Assembly: GCA_947495165.1 (NCBI GenBank)
Contig: CANLXM010000001.1
Coordinates: 744,001 to 808,000 of the forward strand
Direction of reading: 5' to 3'
Length of the DNA stretch: 64,000 bases
From: an uncultured Cellulomonadaceae bacterium
GTDB lineage: Bacteria > Actinomycetota > Actinomycetes > Actinomycetales > Cellulomonadaceae
In this document: positions 45,348 through 55,939 of the stretch, piece by piece
Position numbering within the stretch: the stretch's first letter is position 1
Layout: each line of letters begins with the position of its first letter
Program-made: the position numbers and the translations under genes
Notes under the pieces: generated by a model
Told to the model about the DNA's origin: nothing
Databases searched by the model: none
The model's input: the letters and a program-made list of their open reading frames with translations, nothing else

Positions 45348-45931
45348 GCGAGCTCGACCCCGACCTCGAGATGACGCTCGATCTCTCGATGCACCGCCAG
45401 CTGGTGGCCGGCGACGCCCCCGTTGCGGACCCCGAGCCGCGCCCTGCGGTCCGGCTGCGGCCGCTCGCGTGGGCGGACGTCACCCGGGTCGCCGCGCTCG
45501 AGACCGCGCTGTTCGGGCCGAGCGCCTGGACCATGGGCATGCTGACCGAGGAGCTGCGCGGCAACGGGCGCTGGTACGTCGCGGCCGAGCCGGCGGTCGA
45601 GGGAGCCCCGCAGCCGCTGGTGGGCTACGCCGGCCTGTGGTTCGACGGCGACAACGCCCACGTCATGACGATCGGCGTCGACCCTGCCGTCCAGCGCCAG
45701 GGAGTCGGCGGGATCATGCTCCGTGCGCTCGTCGAGCGTGCCCGGGAGATCGGCGCCCTGAGCATGGTCCTCGAGGTCGCGGTCGACAACGACGCCGCGA
45801 TCGCGATGTACGAGCGGGCAGGGTTCGTCCGGATCGGGCTGCGCAAGCGGTACTACCAGCCCGAGGATGTGGACGCGCACACGATGCAGCTCGTGCTGCG
45901 ACCGGAGCCTTCCGAGGACACGCCTGCCTGA
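45344..45931 (+). CDS. rimI: Ribosomal-protein S18-type N-acetyltransferase RimI
   Basis: GNAT acetyltransferase placed as usual between tsaB and tsaD genes. ATG 45344, 195 residues, with about 35 extra N-terminal residues before VRLRPLAWADVTRVAALE. The acetyl-CoA loop is PAVQRQGVGGIMLRALVERA and the C-terminal motif NDAAIAMYERAGFVRIGLRK is conserved with RYYQPEDVDAHTM. In E. coli it acetylates S18; in actinobacteria it may have wider N-terminal targets. The context, not experiment, supports the name. Confidence 0.9.
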   Translation: MSELDPDLEMTLDLSMHRQLVAGDAPVADPEPRPAVRLRPLAWADVTRVAALETALFGPSAWTMGMLTEELRGNGRWYVAAEPAVEGAPQPLVGYAGLWFDGDNAHVMTIGVDPAVQRQGVGGIMLRALVERAREIGALSMVLEVAVDNDAAIAMYERAGFVRIGLRKRYYQPEDVDAHTMQLVLRPEPSEDTPA

Positions 45932-45979
45932 CGCGTCACGACCGACGGGCGACGGAGCCCGCGACGAGAGGAGCCACCG

Positions 45980-46858
45980 ATGAGCCCCACCCGCAGCACC
46001 GTCCTGGTCAGCGCGAGCGAGCTGCAGGGCATGCTCGACTCGGGCAAGCCGGTGCACCTCCTGGACGTGCGCTGGGCCCTCGGGCGCGACGAGGGTCACG
46101 AGCGGTTCCTCGCCGCGCACCTGCCGGGCGCCGTGTACGTCGATCTCGACACGGAGCTCGCCTCGGCCCCCTCGCCCGAGCGGGGTCGCCACCCCCTGCC
46201 GGAGGTCGCGGCGCTCGAGCGCGACGCACGGCGGTGGGGCCTGCGCACGGGCGGGGAGGTGGTCGTCTACGACGACGTGGGCGGCCGGAGCGCCGCGCGA
46301 GCCTGGTGGCTCCTGCGGTGGGCGGGCGTGGACGTGCGTCTGCTCGACGGAGGGCTGGACGCCTGGGTCGCCGCGGGCGGTGGCCTCGAGAACGGAGAGA
46401 CGCACGTCCCGCCGGGCGACGTCAGCCTCGTGGCCGGCCAGCTCCCGGTCGTGGAGGCGGACGCCGTCGCCGACCTCGCCCACGGAGGCCAGGGGCGTGT
46501 GCTCGACGCGCGTGCGCCCGAGCGCTTCCGCGGGGAGATCGAGCCCGTCGACCCGCGCGCGGGCCACGTCCCGGGCGCCGTGAGTGCCCCGACCGACGCG
46601 AACCTGTCCGACGACGGCCGGTTCCTGCCCGACGACGCGCTGCGGGCCCGCTTCGAGGCGCTCGGGGTGGACGTCACGTCGCACCAGCCCGGCGTGGCGG
46701 GGCCGGACCAGCCGGTCGCGGTCTACTGCGGCTCCGGGGTCACGGCCAGTCACCAGGTCCTGGCGCTGGCGGCCGTGGGGGTCACCGCGGCGCTCTACCC
46801 GGGGTCCTGGTCCCAGTGGTCCCACGACCCCGGACGCCCGGTGGCGACCGGGAGCTGA
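45980..46858 (+). CDS. sseA: Thiosulfate/3-mercaptopyruvate sulfurtransferase (tandem rhodanese)
   Basis: A 292-residue protein with two rhodanese domains. The N-terminal inactive domain carries HLLDVRWALGRDEGHERF and HLPGAVYVDLDTEL; the C-terminal domain has VLDARAPERFRGEIEPVD, GHVPGAVSAP and the active cysteine C250 in VYCGSGVTASHQV. The CGSGVTA loop fits the SseA/thiosulfate sulfurtransferase group. ATG 45980 with GAGAGGAG upstream, 48 bases after rimI. Convergent with the nitroreductase gene. Substrate (thiosulfate or mercaptopyruvate) is not certain. Confidence 0.9.
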   Translation: MSPTRSTVLVSASELQGMLDSGKPVHLLDVRWALGRDEGHERFLAAHLPGAVYVDLDTELASAPSPERGRHPLPEVAALERDARRWGLRTGGEVVVYDDVGGRSAARAWWLLRWAGVDVRLLDGGLDAWVAAGGGLENGETHVPPGDVSLVAGQLPVVEADAVADLAHGGQGRVLDARAPERFRGEIEPVDPRAGHVPGAVSAPTDANLSDDGRFLPDDALRARFEALGVDVTSHQPGVAGPDQPVAVYCGSGVTASHQVLALAAVGVTAALYPGSWSQWSHDPGRPVATGS

Positions 46859-46868
46859 CGCGTGGGCG

Positions 46869-47486
46869 TCAGAGCGTGCGCGAGACCTCCGCGGAGCCCA
46901 GGCGTGCGGCGCGGGGACGGGTGGCGCCCTCGGCGGCCGGGAGGCCGACGTTGAGCACGAGGAACGAGCGCCAACCGGTGCCGGCGAGCAGGTCGGCGTC
47001 GATCCCCGCGGCATCCATGCCGCCCATCGGTCCCACGTGCAGGCCGGTGGACCGGAGCCCGACGACGAGGTAGCCCGCCTGGAGGTGGGCGTTGTCCCGC
47101 GCCATCGCGACCCGGGTGGCCTCCTGCTCGGCGAGCGAGGCGGCGACCGCTGCAGCGTGGGGTGCGAGCACGGTCATGGTCTCGTGGAACGCCGGGTCGG
47201 ACGCGAGCACCACCGTGAGCGGGGCGGCCAGCACGCGTTCGCGGTTGCCCTCGGCCATGTGGGCCGCGAGGCGCTCGCGACCCGCCCCGCGGCGGACGAC
47301 GACGTAGCGCAGCGGGGAGGTGTTCATCGCGGTGGGACCCCAGCGGGTGAGGTCGTACGCCGCGTGGACCAGCTCCTCGGAAACCTCGCCGGGGGCGAAC
47401 GCGTTGACGGTGCGCGCCTCGCGGAACAGGAGGTCGGCGACGTCGTTCGGGACGGCGAGGGTCGGGGTCTCGGTGCTGGTGGTCAT
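46869..47486 (-). CDS. Nitroreductase-family protein, RutE-like (malonic semialdehyde reductase)
   Basis: A 205-residue FMN-dependent nitroreductase-fold protein. It begins at ATG 47486 and contains LLFREARTVNAFAPGEVSEE, DLTRWGPTAMNTSPLRYVVV and the C-terminal GLHVGPMGGMDAAGIDADLL, LVLNVGLP. These match the RutE/HadB-type subfamily, which reduces malonic semialdehyde in pyrimidine catabolism, but no other rut genes are here. It separates sseA and tsaD on the reverse strand. Confidence 0.88.
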   Translation of the reverse strand: MTTSTETPTLAVPNDVADLLFREARTVNAFAPGEVSEELVHAAYDLTRWGPTAMNTSPLRYVVVRRGAGRERLAAHMAEGNRERVLAAPLTVVLASDPAFHETMTVLAPHAAAVAASLAEQEATRVAMARDNAHLQAGYLVVGLRSTGLHVGPMGGMDAAGIDADLLAGTGWRSFLVLNVGLPAAEGATRPRAARLGSAEVSRTL

Positions 47487-47585
47487 GGACGGTGAACGAC
47501 CACGCGGGCCGGGGTGATTCCGCGCGGCGGTGTGAGCCGCGTCATGCGGGGACAGCCCGACTCACGGCGGATGCTGCGCGCGCAC

Positions 47586-47591
47586 TACCCT
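47586..47591 (+). promoter_or_regulatory. Leaderless-type -10 box of tsaD
   Basis: TACCCT, 7 bases before ATG 47599. Confidence 0.5.
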
Positions 47592-47598
47592 GGGCGGC

Positions 47599-48642
47599 AT
47601 GAGCGAACCCCTGGTCCTGGGCATCGAGACGTCGTGCGACGAGACGGGCGTCGCGCTGGTCCGCGGCCGCGAGCTGCTGGTCGACCAGGTCGCGTCCTCG
47701 ATGGAGGAGCACGCGCGGTTCGGCGGCATCATCCCGGAGGTCGCGTCGCGCGCCCACCTCGAGGCGATGGTCCCGACGATCGAGAGCGCGCTCGCGCAGG
47801 CGGACGTCGACCTGAGCGAGGTGGACGCGATCGCGGTGACCGCAGGTCCCGGGCTCGTCGGCCCGCTCACGATCGGTGCCTCGGCGGCCAAGGCGCTCGC
47901 CGTCGGCCTCGGCAAGCCGCTGTACGGCGTCAACCACGTGATCGGCCACGCCGCCGTCGACGAGCTCGTGCACGGGGCCTTCCCCGAGCGTGCGCTCGCG
48001 CTCGTCGTCTCCGGCGGGCACTCCTCCCTCCTGCTCGTCGACGACATCGCCTCGGACGTCACGGAGCTCGGTCAGACGCTCGACGACGCCGCCGGCGAGG
48101 CGTTCGACAAGGTCGGTCGGCTCCTCGGGCTGCCGTACCCGGGTGGTCCGCACATCGACCGGCTCGCCCGCGAGGGAGACCCGGAGGCCATCCGCTTCCC
48201 GCGCGCCCTCACCCTGCCGAAGGACCAGGCGGACCACGCGTACGACTTCTCCTTCTCCGGGCTCAAGACGGCCGTCGCCCGCTGGGTCGAGGCGCGGCAG
48301 GACGCCGGCCAGGACATCCCGCTGCACGACGTCGCGGCCTCCTTTGCGGCGGCCGTCGCCGACGTCCTGACGGCCAAGACCATCCGGGCGTGCGAGCGGC
48401 ACGACGTCGACACCCTCGTCATCGGTGGCGGCTTCTCCGCCAACTCCCAGCTGCGGGAGATGGCGGCCGCCCGCTGCGCCGAGGCCGGCATCACGCTGCG
48501 CATCCCGCCCATCCGCTACTGCACCGACAACGGCGCCATGATCGCCGCGCTGGGCTCGGCGGTCGTCCGCTCCGGCGCACCGGCGTCGGACCTGCGGTTC
48601 GGTGTCGACTCGTCCATGCCCCTGACGCTCGTGCACCTGTGA
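47599..48642 (+). CDS. tsaD: tRNA N6-adenosine threonylcarbamoyltransferase TsaD
   Basis: Catalytic ASKHA subunit of the t6A complex. ATG 47599, 347 residues. The N-terminus [17 protein letters not shown], metal ligands H113 and H117 in [11 protein letters not shown], the [13 protein letters not shown] loop, and [19 protein letters not shown] are all present; [19 protein letters not shown] is the C-terminal signature. It is detached from tsaE-tsaB-rimI by sseA and a reverse gene, and has its own -10 box. Confidence 0.97.
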   Translation: MSEPLVLGIETSCDETGVALVRGRELLVDQVASSMEEHARFGGIIPEVASRAHLEAMVPTIESALAQADVDLSEVDAIAVTAGPGLVGPLTIGASAAKALAVGLGKPLYGVNHVIGHAAVDELVHGAFPERALALVVSGGHSSLLLVDDIASDVTELGQTLDDAAGEAFDKVGRLLGLPYPGGPHIDRLAREGDPEAIRFPRALTLPKDQADHAYDFSFSGLKTAVARWVEARQDAGQDIPLHDVAASFAAAVADVLTAKTIRACERHDVDTLVIGGGFSANSQLREMAAARCAEAGITLRIPPIRYCTDNGAMIAALGSAVVRSGAPASDLRFGVDSSMPLTLVHL

Positions 48643-48664
48643 CGCGGTCGCGTCGCCCGGTCGG

Positions 48665-49801
48665 CTAGAGCGGCCGGCCCGCGCGCATCTCCGAGACGAG
48701 CGCGGCGACGACCGCCGGCAGGTCGCCCGCGTTGCGGCGCGCGACGGCACGCTGACGCTGATAGCTCGCGCCCTTGTGCAGGATCGTCCGGACCCCGTCG
48801 AGCTCGGCGAGGCACCCGAGCCTGGCCGCGGTCGGCTCGAGCTCGGTGAGCAACCGGGCGATCGAGTCGCGCACGAGCTCCTCGTTGCCCTCGCGGTCGA
48901 GGATGATGATCGCGTCCATGCCGTAGCGGGCCGAGCGCCACTTGTTCTCCTGCGCGAACCACGGCGGGATGGTCGGCAGCTCCTTGCCCTCGTCGAGCAT
49001 CGTCGACAGGTGCTCCACCAGGCAGTGGTTGAGCGCCGCGAACGCGAGCACCTCGGTGATGTTGGACGCGCCGTCGCAGATCCGCGTCTCGAGCGTCCCG
49101 AAGCGGGGCGACGGCCGCAGGTCCCAGCGCACCTCGTCGAACTGGTCGATCACGCCGGTGTGCATCATGTCCGCGACGTAGCCCTCGAGCTGGTCCCAGG
49201 ACTCGAACTGAAAACCGAGCCCCGCCGTCGGCAGCTGCTGGAACATCAGCGCGCGGTTGGACGCGTAGCCGGTGTCCTTGCCGCCCCAGAACGGGCTCGA
49301 GGCCGACAGCGCCTGCAGGTGCCCGTAGTAGCACAGCAGGGCCCGCTGGATCGGGAGCACCTTCGCCACGTCCTCGATACCGACGTGCACGTGCACGCCG
49401 TAGATCAGCATCTGCCGCCCCCACCACTGGGTGCGGTCGATCAGCGTCGCGTACCGCTCCTTGTCCGTCACGCGCTGGTTGCTCCAGCGTCCGAACGGGT
49501 GGGTGCCCGCGCACATCAGCTCGGCGCGCAGCGGGTCGAGGATCTCCTGGATCTCGGCGATGCTGCGCTCCAGGTCGTCACCGGCCTGGCGCACCGTGCG
49601 CGAGACGCCCGAGACGATCTCGACCGTGTTCAGCAGCAGCTCCTGGCGGATGTGCGGGTGCTGGCTGCCGTCCGCGGGCGCGACGGCGTCGATCACGGTC
49701 TGCGCGACCTGGCGCAGGTCACCGGAGTCCTTGTCGACGATCGCGAGCTCCCACTCGATGCCGATCGTGGACCGCTCGGAGGCGGCGAAGGGAAGATGCA
49801 T
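48665..49801 (-). CDS. Glutamate-cysteine ligase family 2, YbdK-type carboxylate-amine ligase
   Basis: A 378-residue ATP-grasp-unrelated GCS2 family protein. It begins HLPFAASERSTIGIEWELAI with the family's glutamate-binding WE motif, and contains CAGTHPFGRWSNQRVTD, LIYGVHVHVGIEDV and PSPRFGTLETRICDG. Such YbdK-like proteins have weak gamma-glutamylcysteine ligase activity; actinobacteria make mycothiol rather than glutathione, so the true substrate is uncertain. It lies one base downstream of the methyltransferase gene on the same strand, clearly one operon. Confidence 0.9.
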   Translation of the reverse strand: MHLPFAASERSTIGIEWELAIVDKDSGDLRQVAQTVIDAVAPADGSQHPHIRQELLLNTVEIVSGVSRTVRQAGDDLERSIAEIQEILDPLRAELMCAGTHPFGRWSNQRVTDKERYATLIDRTQWWGRQMLIYGVHVHVGIEDVAKVLPIQRALLCYYGHLQALSASSPFWGGKDTGYASNRALMFQQLPTAGLGFQFESWDQLEGYVADMMHTGVIDQFDEVRWDLRPSPRFGTLETRICDGASNITEVLAFAALNHCLVEHLSTMLDEGKELPTIPPWFAQENKWRSARYGMDAIIILDREGNEELVRDSIARLLTELEPTAARLGCLAELDGVRTILHKGASYQRQRAVARRNAGDLPAVVAALVSEMRAGRPL

Positions 49802-49802
49802 G

Positions 49803-51023
49803 TCACCCGTCCTGGGGGTCAGCGGCCAACGGCTCGACGACGATCACCGACTGCGTGCCGGCAACCCTGGTGCACACGATGGTGCCTTCGGACGATCCGC
49901 GCAGGTCGAGCTGCTTGCGCAGCTGCTCCGGAACGATCGCGGTGCCCCGCTTCTTGATGGTCAGGCGGCCCACGTCGCGCTCGCGGAGGTAGGTGCGCAG
50001 CCGCTTGAGGCCGAACGGCATGACGTCGAGCACCCGGTACCCGCGGGCGAGCGCGTAGCCGGGACGGGGGTGCGCCGTGGTCACGTAGGCGATCGTCGGG
50101 TCGAGCAGGTGGCCGTCGAGCTCGCGCGCGACTGTGGCGACGCGCCCGGACCGGATGACCGCGCCGTCGGGCTCGTACAGGTAGTCCTGCAGCGGCCCGG
50201 CGTCGGCGAGGTCCGGAGCGGTGACGGGAGGCACGGCGTGGCCGCGGACGCCGTCGGGCGTCGTGACGAGCACGAGCGCGGAACGCCCGGGGCCGTCCGG
50301 GGCGAGGGGACCGAACCACAGGCCCGCCTCGACGACGTCGCCGTCGAGCGAGACCCACTGCGCCTCGGCGTCGGCGGGCAGCCCGTCGTGGGCGATACCG
50401 GGGCCGACCTTGATGCCCAGGGCAGGCACGGTGTCCCGCAGCGCCCAGACGGCGTCCAGGGGTGGCTCGTACGCGCGGGGGTCGAACACCCGCTTGCCGC
50501 TCGCCGTGCGCCGGGCGGGGTCCGCGTAGATGCCGTCCACCCCCTCGCCCGTGAGGTCGAGCGCGAGCCCGTCGCCCAGCCGGACCTCGGCTTCGGGAAA
50601 GTGCCGCAGGTTCACCGTGGCGATCGCGGCGGTGAGCTCGTCGAGCTCGGTGGCCAGCACCCGCAGCCCCGAGGCCGCGAAGGCCATCGAGTCCGCGCCG
50701 ATCCCGCACGTGAGGTCCGCGACCTTCTGGGTGCCTGCCGCGCGGAACCGGCCGGCGTGCTGGGCTCCGACGGACAGGCGCGTGGCCTGCTCGAGGCCCG
50801 CCGGGGTGAACAGCATGCCGTTCGCGAACTCGCCGAACTTCTCGAGGCCGCGCGTGCGCAGCCGGGACTGTGTAAGGACCGCAGCGACGAGGTCCGGGTC
50901 CACGCCCTTGTCGCGCAGCGAGCTGGACATCGCCATCGCGAGCTTCTCCTCGTAGGGCGGCATCGCGTTCAGCAGGCCCCAGCCCTCCGGCTGCAGGAGC
51001 TTGGTCAGGGCGGCGTCATCCAT
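49803..51023 (-). CDS. Class I SAM-dependent methyltransferase with THUMP-like C-terminal domain
   Basis: A 406-residue protein. ATG 51023 gives DDAALTKLLQPEGWGLLNAM; the longer frame to 51137 is not supported. The SAM-binding motif VADLTCGIGADSMAFAASG and the GVDGIYADPARRTASGKRVF motif (an acidic-Pro-type DPARR in place of the DPP seen in base methyltransferases) are visible. The C-terminus (LTIKKRGTAIVPEQLRKQLD and on) resembles the THUMP-like domain of this actinobacterial family. The target, probably RNA, is unknown. CAGGAT lies six bases before the ATG, a possible leaderless -10. It is followed after one base by the YbdK-type ligase. Confidence 0.82.
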   Translation of the reverse strand: MDDAALTKLLQPEGWGLLNAMPPYEEKLAMAMSSSLRDKGVDPDLVAAVLTQSRLRTRGLEKFGEFANGMLFTPAGLEQATRLSVGAQHAGRFRAAGTQKVADLTCGIGADSMAFAASGLRVLATELDELTAAIATVNLRHFPEAEVRLGDGLALDLTGEGVDGIYADPARRTASGKRVFDPRAYEPPLDAVWALRDTVPALGIKVGPGIAHDGLPADAEAQWVSLDGDVVEAGLWFGPLAPDGPGRSALVLVTTPDGVRGHAVPPVTAPDLADAGPLQDYLYEPDGAVIRSGRVATVARELDGHLLDPTIAYVTTAHPRPGYALARGYRVLDVMPFGLKRLRTYLRERDVGRLTIKKRGTAIVPEQLRKQLDLRGSSEGTIVCTRVAGTQSVIVVEPLAADPQDG

Positions 51024-51106
51024 GGGCCGATCCTGCCACGGGCACCGGTGGCGTGCGCCCGGCGGGCCCGGGGCGGAGCGCGCCGACGACGTCGCGTCCG
51101 GGTGCG

Positions 51107-51133
51107 TTGGCACTCGCCTTGACCGAGTGCTAA
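51107..51133 (+). promoter_or_regulatory. CIRCE element (HrcA operator) of groES
   Basis: TTGGCACTC (51107-51115), exactly 9 bases, GAGTGCTAA (51125-51133). The consensus is TTAGCACTC-N9-GAGTGCTAA, so there is one mismatch. It overlaps the -35 box, where bound HrcA would block RNA polymerase. Confidence 0.88.
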
Positions 51134-51147
51134 CCACGTCCTAGATT
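51119..51147 (+). promoter_or_regulatory. Promoter of groES
   Basis: TTGACC (51119-51124), 17 bases, TAGATT (51142-51147). The -35 lies in the CIRCE spacer. Confidence 0.75.
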
Positions 51148-51276
51148 TGGCCTCGGAACACCTCGCCAGAGGTGAGAGCGGACCAGGTCCCGGTCGGCAC
51201 CCGCGACGACGCCCGGGGCGCCTGAGCCGCTCACCCCATCCACCCGTAGGTTTCAACGCGAAGGGGGAGGTCCGCT

Positions 51277-51573
51277 GTGTCGGTCCCCATCAAGCCGCTC
51301 GAAGACCGGATCGTCGTCAAGACGCTCGACGCTGAGCTGACCACGCCTTCTGGCCTGGTCATCCCGGACACCGCCAAGGAGAAGCCGCAGGAGGGCGAGG
51401 TCCTCGCTGTCGGCCCCGGTCGCATCGACGACAACGGCAACCGTGTCCCGCTCGACGTCGCCGTGGGTGACAAGGTCATCTACAGCAAGTACGGCGGCAC
51501 CGAGGTCAAGTACGCCGGCGAGGAGTACCTCGTGCTCTCGGCGCGCGACGTGCTGGCGGTCGTCGTCAGCTGA
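51277..51573 (+). CDS. groES: Co-chaperonin GroES
   Basis: Heptameric lid of the GroEL chaperonin. GTG 51277 with AAGGGGGAGG upstream; 98 residues beginning [20 protein letters not shown]. The mobile loop ([18 protein letters not shown]) and the signature [20 protein letters not shown] are intact. No groEL follows: a terminator and a reverse-strand whiB gene come next, so groES is solitary here. Regulation by HrcA is indicated by the CIRCE element over its promoter. Confidence 0.97.
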   Translation: MSVPIKPLEDRIVVKTLDAELTTPSGLVIPDTAKEKPQEGEVLAVGPGRIDDNGNRVPLDVAVGDKVIYSKYGGTEVKYAGEEYLVLSARDVLAVVVS

Positions 51574-51588
51574 CGACGTCTCCAGGCC

Positions 51589-51623
51589 GACGGGCCCCGC
51601 ACCCTCGTGGTGCGGGGCCCGTC
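51589..51623 (+). terminator. Terminator after groES
   Basis: 15-bp perfect stem, 51589-51603 GACGGGCCCCGCACC with 51609-51623 GGTGCGGGGCCCGTC, 5-base loop, 16 bases after the groES stop. Confidence 0.9.
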
Positions 51624-51673
51624 GTCGTCTGGTGCGTGTCGTGGCGTGGCCACCGGGGCGCATCCGGACGTGA

Positions 51674-51706
51674 AGAAGCCCCGCAGCGCGAGGCTGCGGG
51701 GCTTCT
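51674..51706 (-). terminator. Terminator of whiB
   Basis: 14-bp perfect stem, 51674-51687 AGAAGCCCCGCAGC with 51693-51706 GCTGCGGGGCTTCT, 5-base loop, 84 bases beyond the whiB stop. It can act on both strands. Confidence 0.85.
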
Positions 51707-51790
51707 GGTTCACATCGCCCCGGCGCCGGCGATGCCGATGATCACCTCATCGGTCTCACACGCCGACGCCGCGCGATGGGCTCGGGGGCG

Positions 51791-52087
51791 TCAGCCGACG
51801 GCGGCGACGCGCTGCTGGTCCGCGAGGATCGCGGCCCGCTCTTCCTCGCTCAGGCCGCCCCAGACGCCGTAGGGCTCGCGCACCTTGAGGGACTGCTCGC
51901 GGCACTGCATCAGGACGGGGCAGGAGGCGCAGATCGCCTTGGCGGCCTCGGCGCGCTTGCGACGTGCGCTGCCGCGCTCGCCCTCGGGGTGGAAGAACAG
52001 GGTGTCGTCGTAGTCACGGCACGAACCCTGGTACTGCCACTCCCAGAGGTCCATGACGGGTCCGGGGAGACGAGAGAGCTCAGTCAT
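51791..52087 (-). CDS. WhiB-family iron-sulfur regulator, WhiB3/WhiD-like
   Basis: Wbl proteins hold a [4Fe-4S] cluster and bind the primary sigma factor region 4 to alter transcription, often in redox or developmental control. ATG 52087 (preceded by AGGAGGT on the reverse strand) gives 98 residues; the longer frame to 52237 runs through the promoter. Cluster ligands are C23, C53, C56 and C62, in GSCRDYDD and ICASCPVLMQC. FFHPEGERGSARRKR and the EPYGVWGGLSEEER turn match the WhiB3/WhiD group most closely. Divergent from merR, with repeats in the shared region. Confidence 0.93.
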   Translation of the reverse strand: MTELSRLPGPVMDLWEWQYQGSCRDYDDTLFFHPEGERGSARRKRAEAAKAICASCPVLMQCREQSLKVREPYGVWGGLSEEERAAILADQQRVAAVG

Positions 52088-52174
52088 GGTGCGACCTCCT
52101 GAAGAAGCGGTTCGAGTTGTCGTCGTGCGAGAGGGGCGGACCCCGGAGGGTTGCCCTCCCGCTGCGCTGCCTGA

Positions 52175-52203
52175 ACCGTACAACCGTTTCAGAAGTTGTT
52201 CAA
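52175..52203 (-). promoter_or_regulatory. Promoter of whiB
   Basis: On the reverse strand, TTGAAC (52203-52198), 17 bases, TACGGT (52180-52175). One copy of the CTTCTGAAACGG motif lies inside the spacer, so a bound protein would sit between the -35 and -10. Confidence 0.6.
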
Positions 52204-52251
52204 GTCTCGATCTGAAGCGATTTGGGCGGGGGGGCAAATCGTTTCAGAAGT
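52185..52251. promoter_or_regulatory. Operator-like repeats between whiB and merR
   Basis: CGTTTCAGAAGT occurs twice on the plus strand (52185-52196 and 52240-52251). A reverse copy at 52211-52224 (TCTGAAGCGATTTG) pairs with 52235-52248 (CAAATCGTTTCAGA), a 14-bp palindrome with one mismatch. Three half-sites in 67 bases suggest cooperative binding, perhaps by the adjacent MerR-like protein. Confidence 0.6.
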
Positions 52252-52347
52252 GGGTCGGCACCCGACGCGAATCGCGCCAAACGCGTCAGTCGACGACGCG
52301 ACGGGGGCGCTGGCGCGTTCTAGTGGCGTTCTCGTCGGATTGCTGGG

Positions 52348-52353
52348 CAGAAT
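52348..52353 (+). promoter_or_regulatory. Possible leaderless-type -10 box of the merR-like gene
   Basis: CAGAAT, 6 bases before ATG 52360. Confidence 0.35.
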
Positions 52354-52359
52354 CGAGTC

Positions 52360-55006
<2,647 letters not shown>

Positions 55007-55014
55007 CCCGACCC

Positions 55015-55926
55015 GTGGCTCGTCGTCGTCGCGCGGCTCCGCTGCCGGTGCGCGACGGGCTCAACCCGACGCGCCTGGCGCTCCCGCACGGGGTCTCCCA
55101 CGCGACCCTCGTCGAGCACCTCGTGGCGCGGTTTCCCGACGACGCCGCGCGCCTGCGTCGGGTCGTGGCGGCGGGGGAGGTGGTGGACGAGCTCGGGCGG
55201 CCCTACACCGTGGCGTCGCCGTACCCGGCGGGCGGCCTCGCCTACCTGTACCGGGACCCGCCCCGCGAGGAGCGGGTGCCGTTCGAGGCGGCGGTGCTGC
55301 ACCGGGACGACGACGTCGTCGTGGTCGACAAGCCGCACTTCCTCGCCTCGACGCCCCGAGGGGCGTGGGTCGCTGAGACGGTGCTCGTGCGGCTGCGCCG
55401 CGAGCTCGACCTGCCCGAGCTCTCGCCCGCGCACCGGTTGGACCGGCTGACCGCCGGGGTGCTGCTGCTCACGACCCGGCGCGAGCTGCGCGGGCCGTAC
55501 CAGCGGCTGTTCGCCGAGCGGCGCGTGCGGAAGGTTTACGAGGCCGTGGCGCCGTACCGTCCCGACCTCACACTGCCGGTGGACGTCGCGAACCGGCTGG
55601 AGAAGCGGCACGGCACCTTGCAGACGCAGGTCGTCGCGGGCGCGGTGAACGCGGTGACGCGCGTCGAGCTGATGGCGCGCCTGGACGAGTCGCGGGCGTT
55701 GTACCGGCTCGAGCCGCGCACGGGACGCACCCACCAGCTCCGGGTGCACCTGGCCGGCCTGGGTGTGCCGATCGAGGGTGACGACCTCTATCCGGACGTG
55801 CGGGTCGTCGCCCCCGACGACTACTCGCGGCCCCTGCGGCTCCTCGCGAGGGAGCTCGAGCTCCCGGACCCGGTGACGGGCGTGACGCGCCGGTACGTGT
55901 CGCAGCGCTCCCTCACGGAGGCCTGA
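55015..55926 (+). CDS. RluA-family pseudouridine synthase
   Basis: Predicted to make pseudouridine in rRNA or tRNA. I start at GTG 55015 (303 residues), 8 bases after guaB; another GTG at 55051 is possible. The catalytic aspartate is in AHRLDRLTAGVLLLT, followed by YQRLFAERRVRKVYEAVAPY and LEPRTGRTHQLRVHLAGLG with PIEGDDLYP. There is no clear S4 domain, although VVAAGEVVDELGRPY resembles an S4-like start. The modified base cannot be named. Convergent with the exonuclease. Confidence 0.9.
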   Translation: MARRRRAAPLPVRDGLNPTRLALPHGVSHATLVEHLVARFPDDAARLRRVVAAGEVVDELGRPYTVASPYPAGGLAYLYRDPPREERVPFEAAVLHRDDDVVVVDKPHFLASTPRGAWVAETVLVRLRRELDLPELSPAHRLDRLTAGVLLLTTRRELRGPYQRLFAERRVRKVYEAVAPYRPDLTLPVDVANRLEKRHGTLQTQVVAGAVNAVTRVELMARLDESRALYRLEPRTGRTHQLRVHLAGLGVPIEGDDLYPDVRVVAPDDYSRPLRLLARELELPDPVTGVTRRYVSQRSLTEA

Positions 55927-55939
55927 GTGCCCTAGGGCG

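Noticed and set aside
52088..52237. 50-residue N-terminal extension of the WhiB protein
   Set aside because: It runs through the promoter and repeats; ATG 52087 has a good ribosome site and matches family length.
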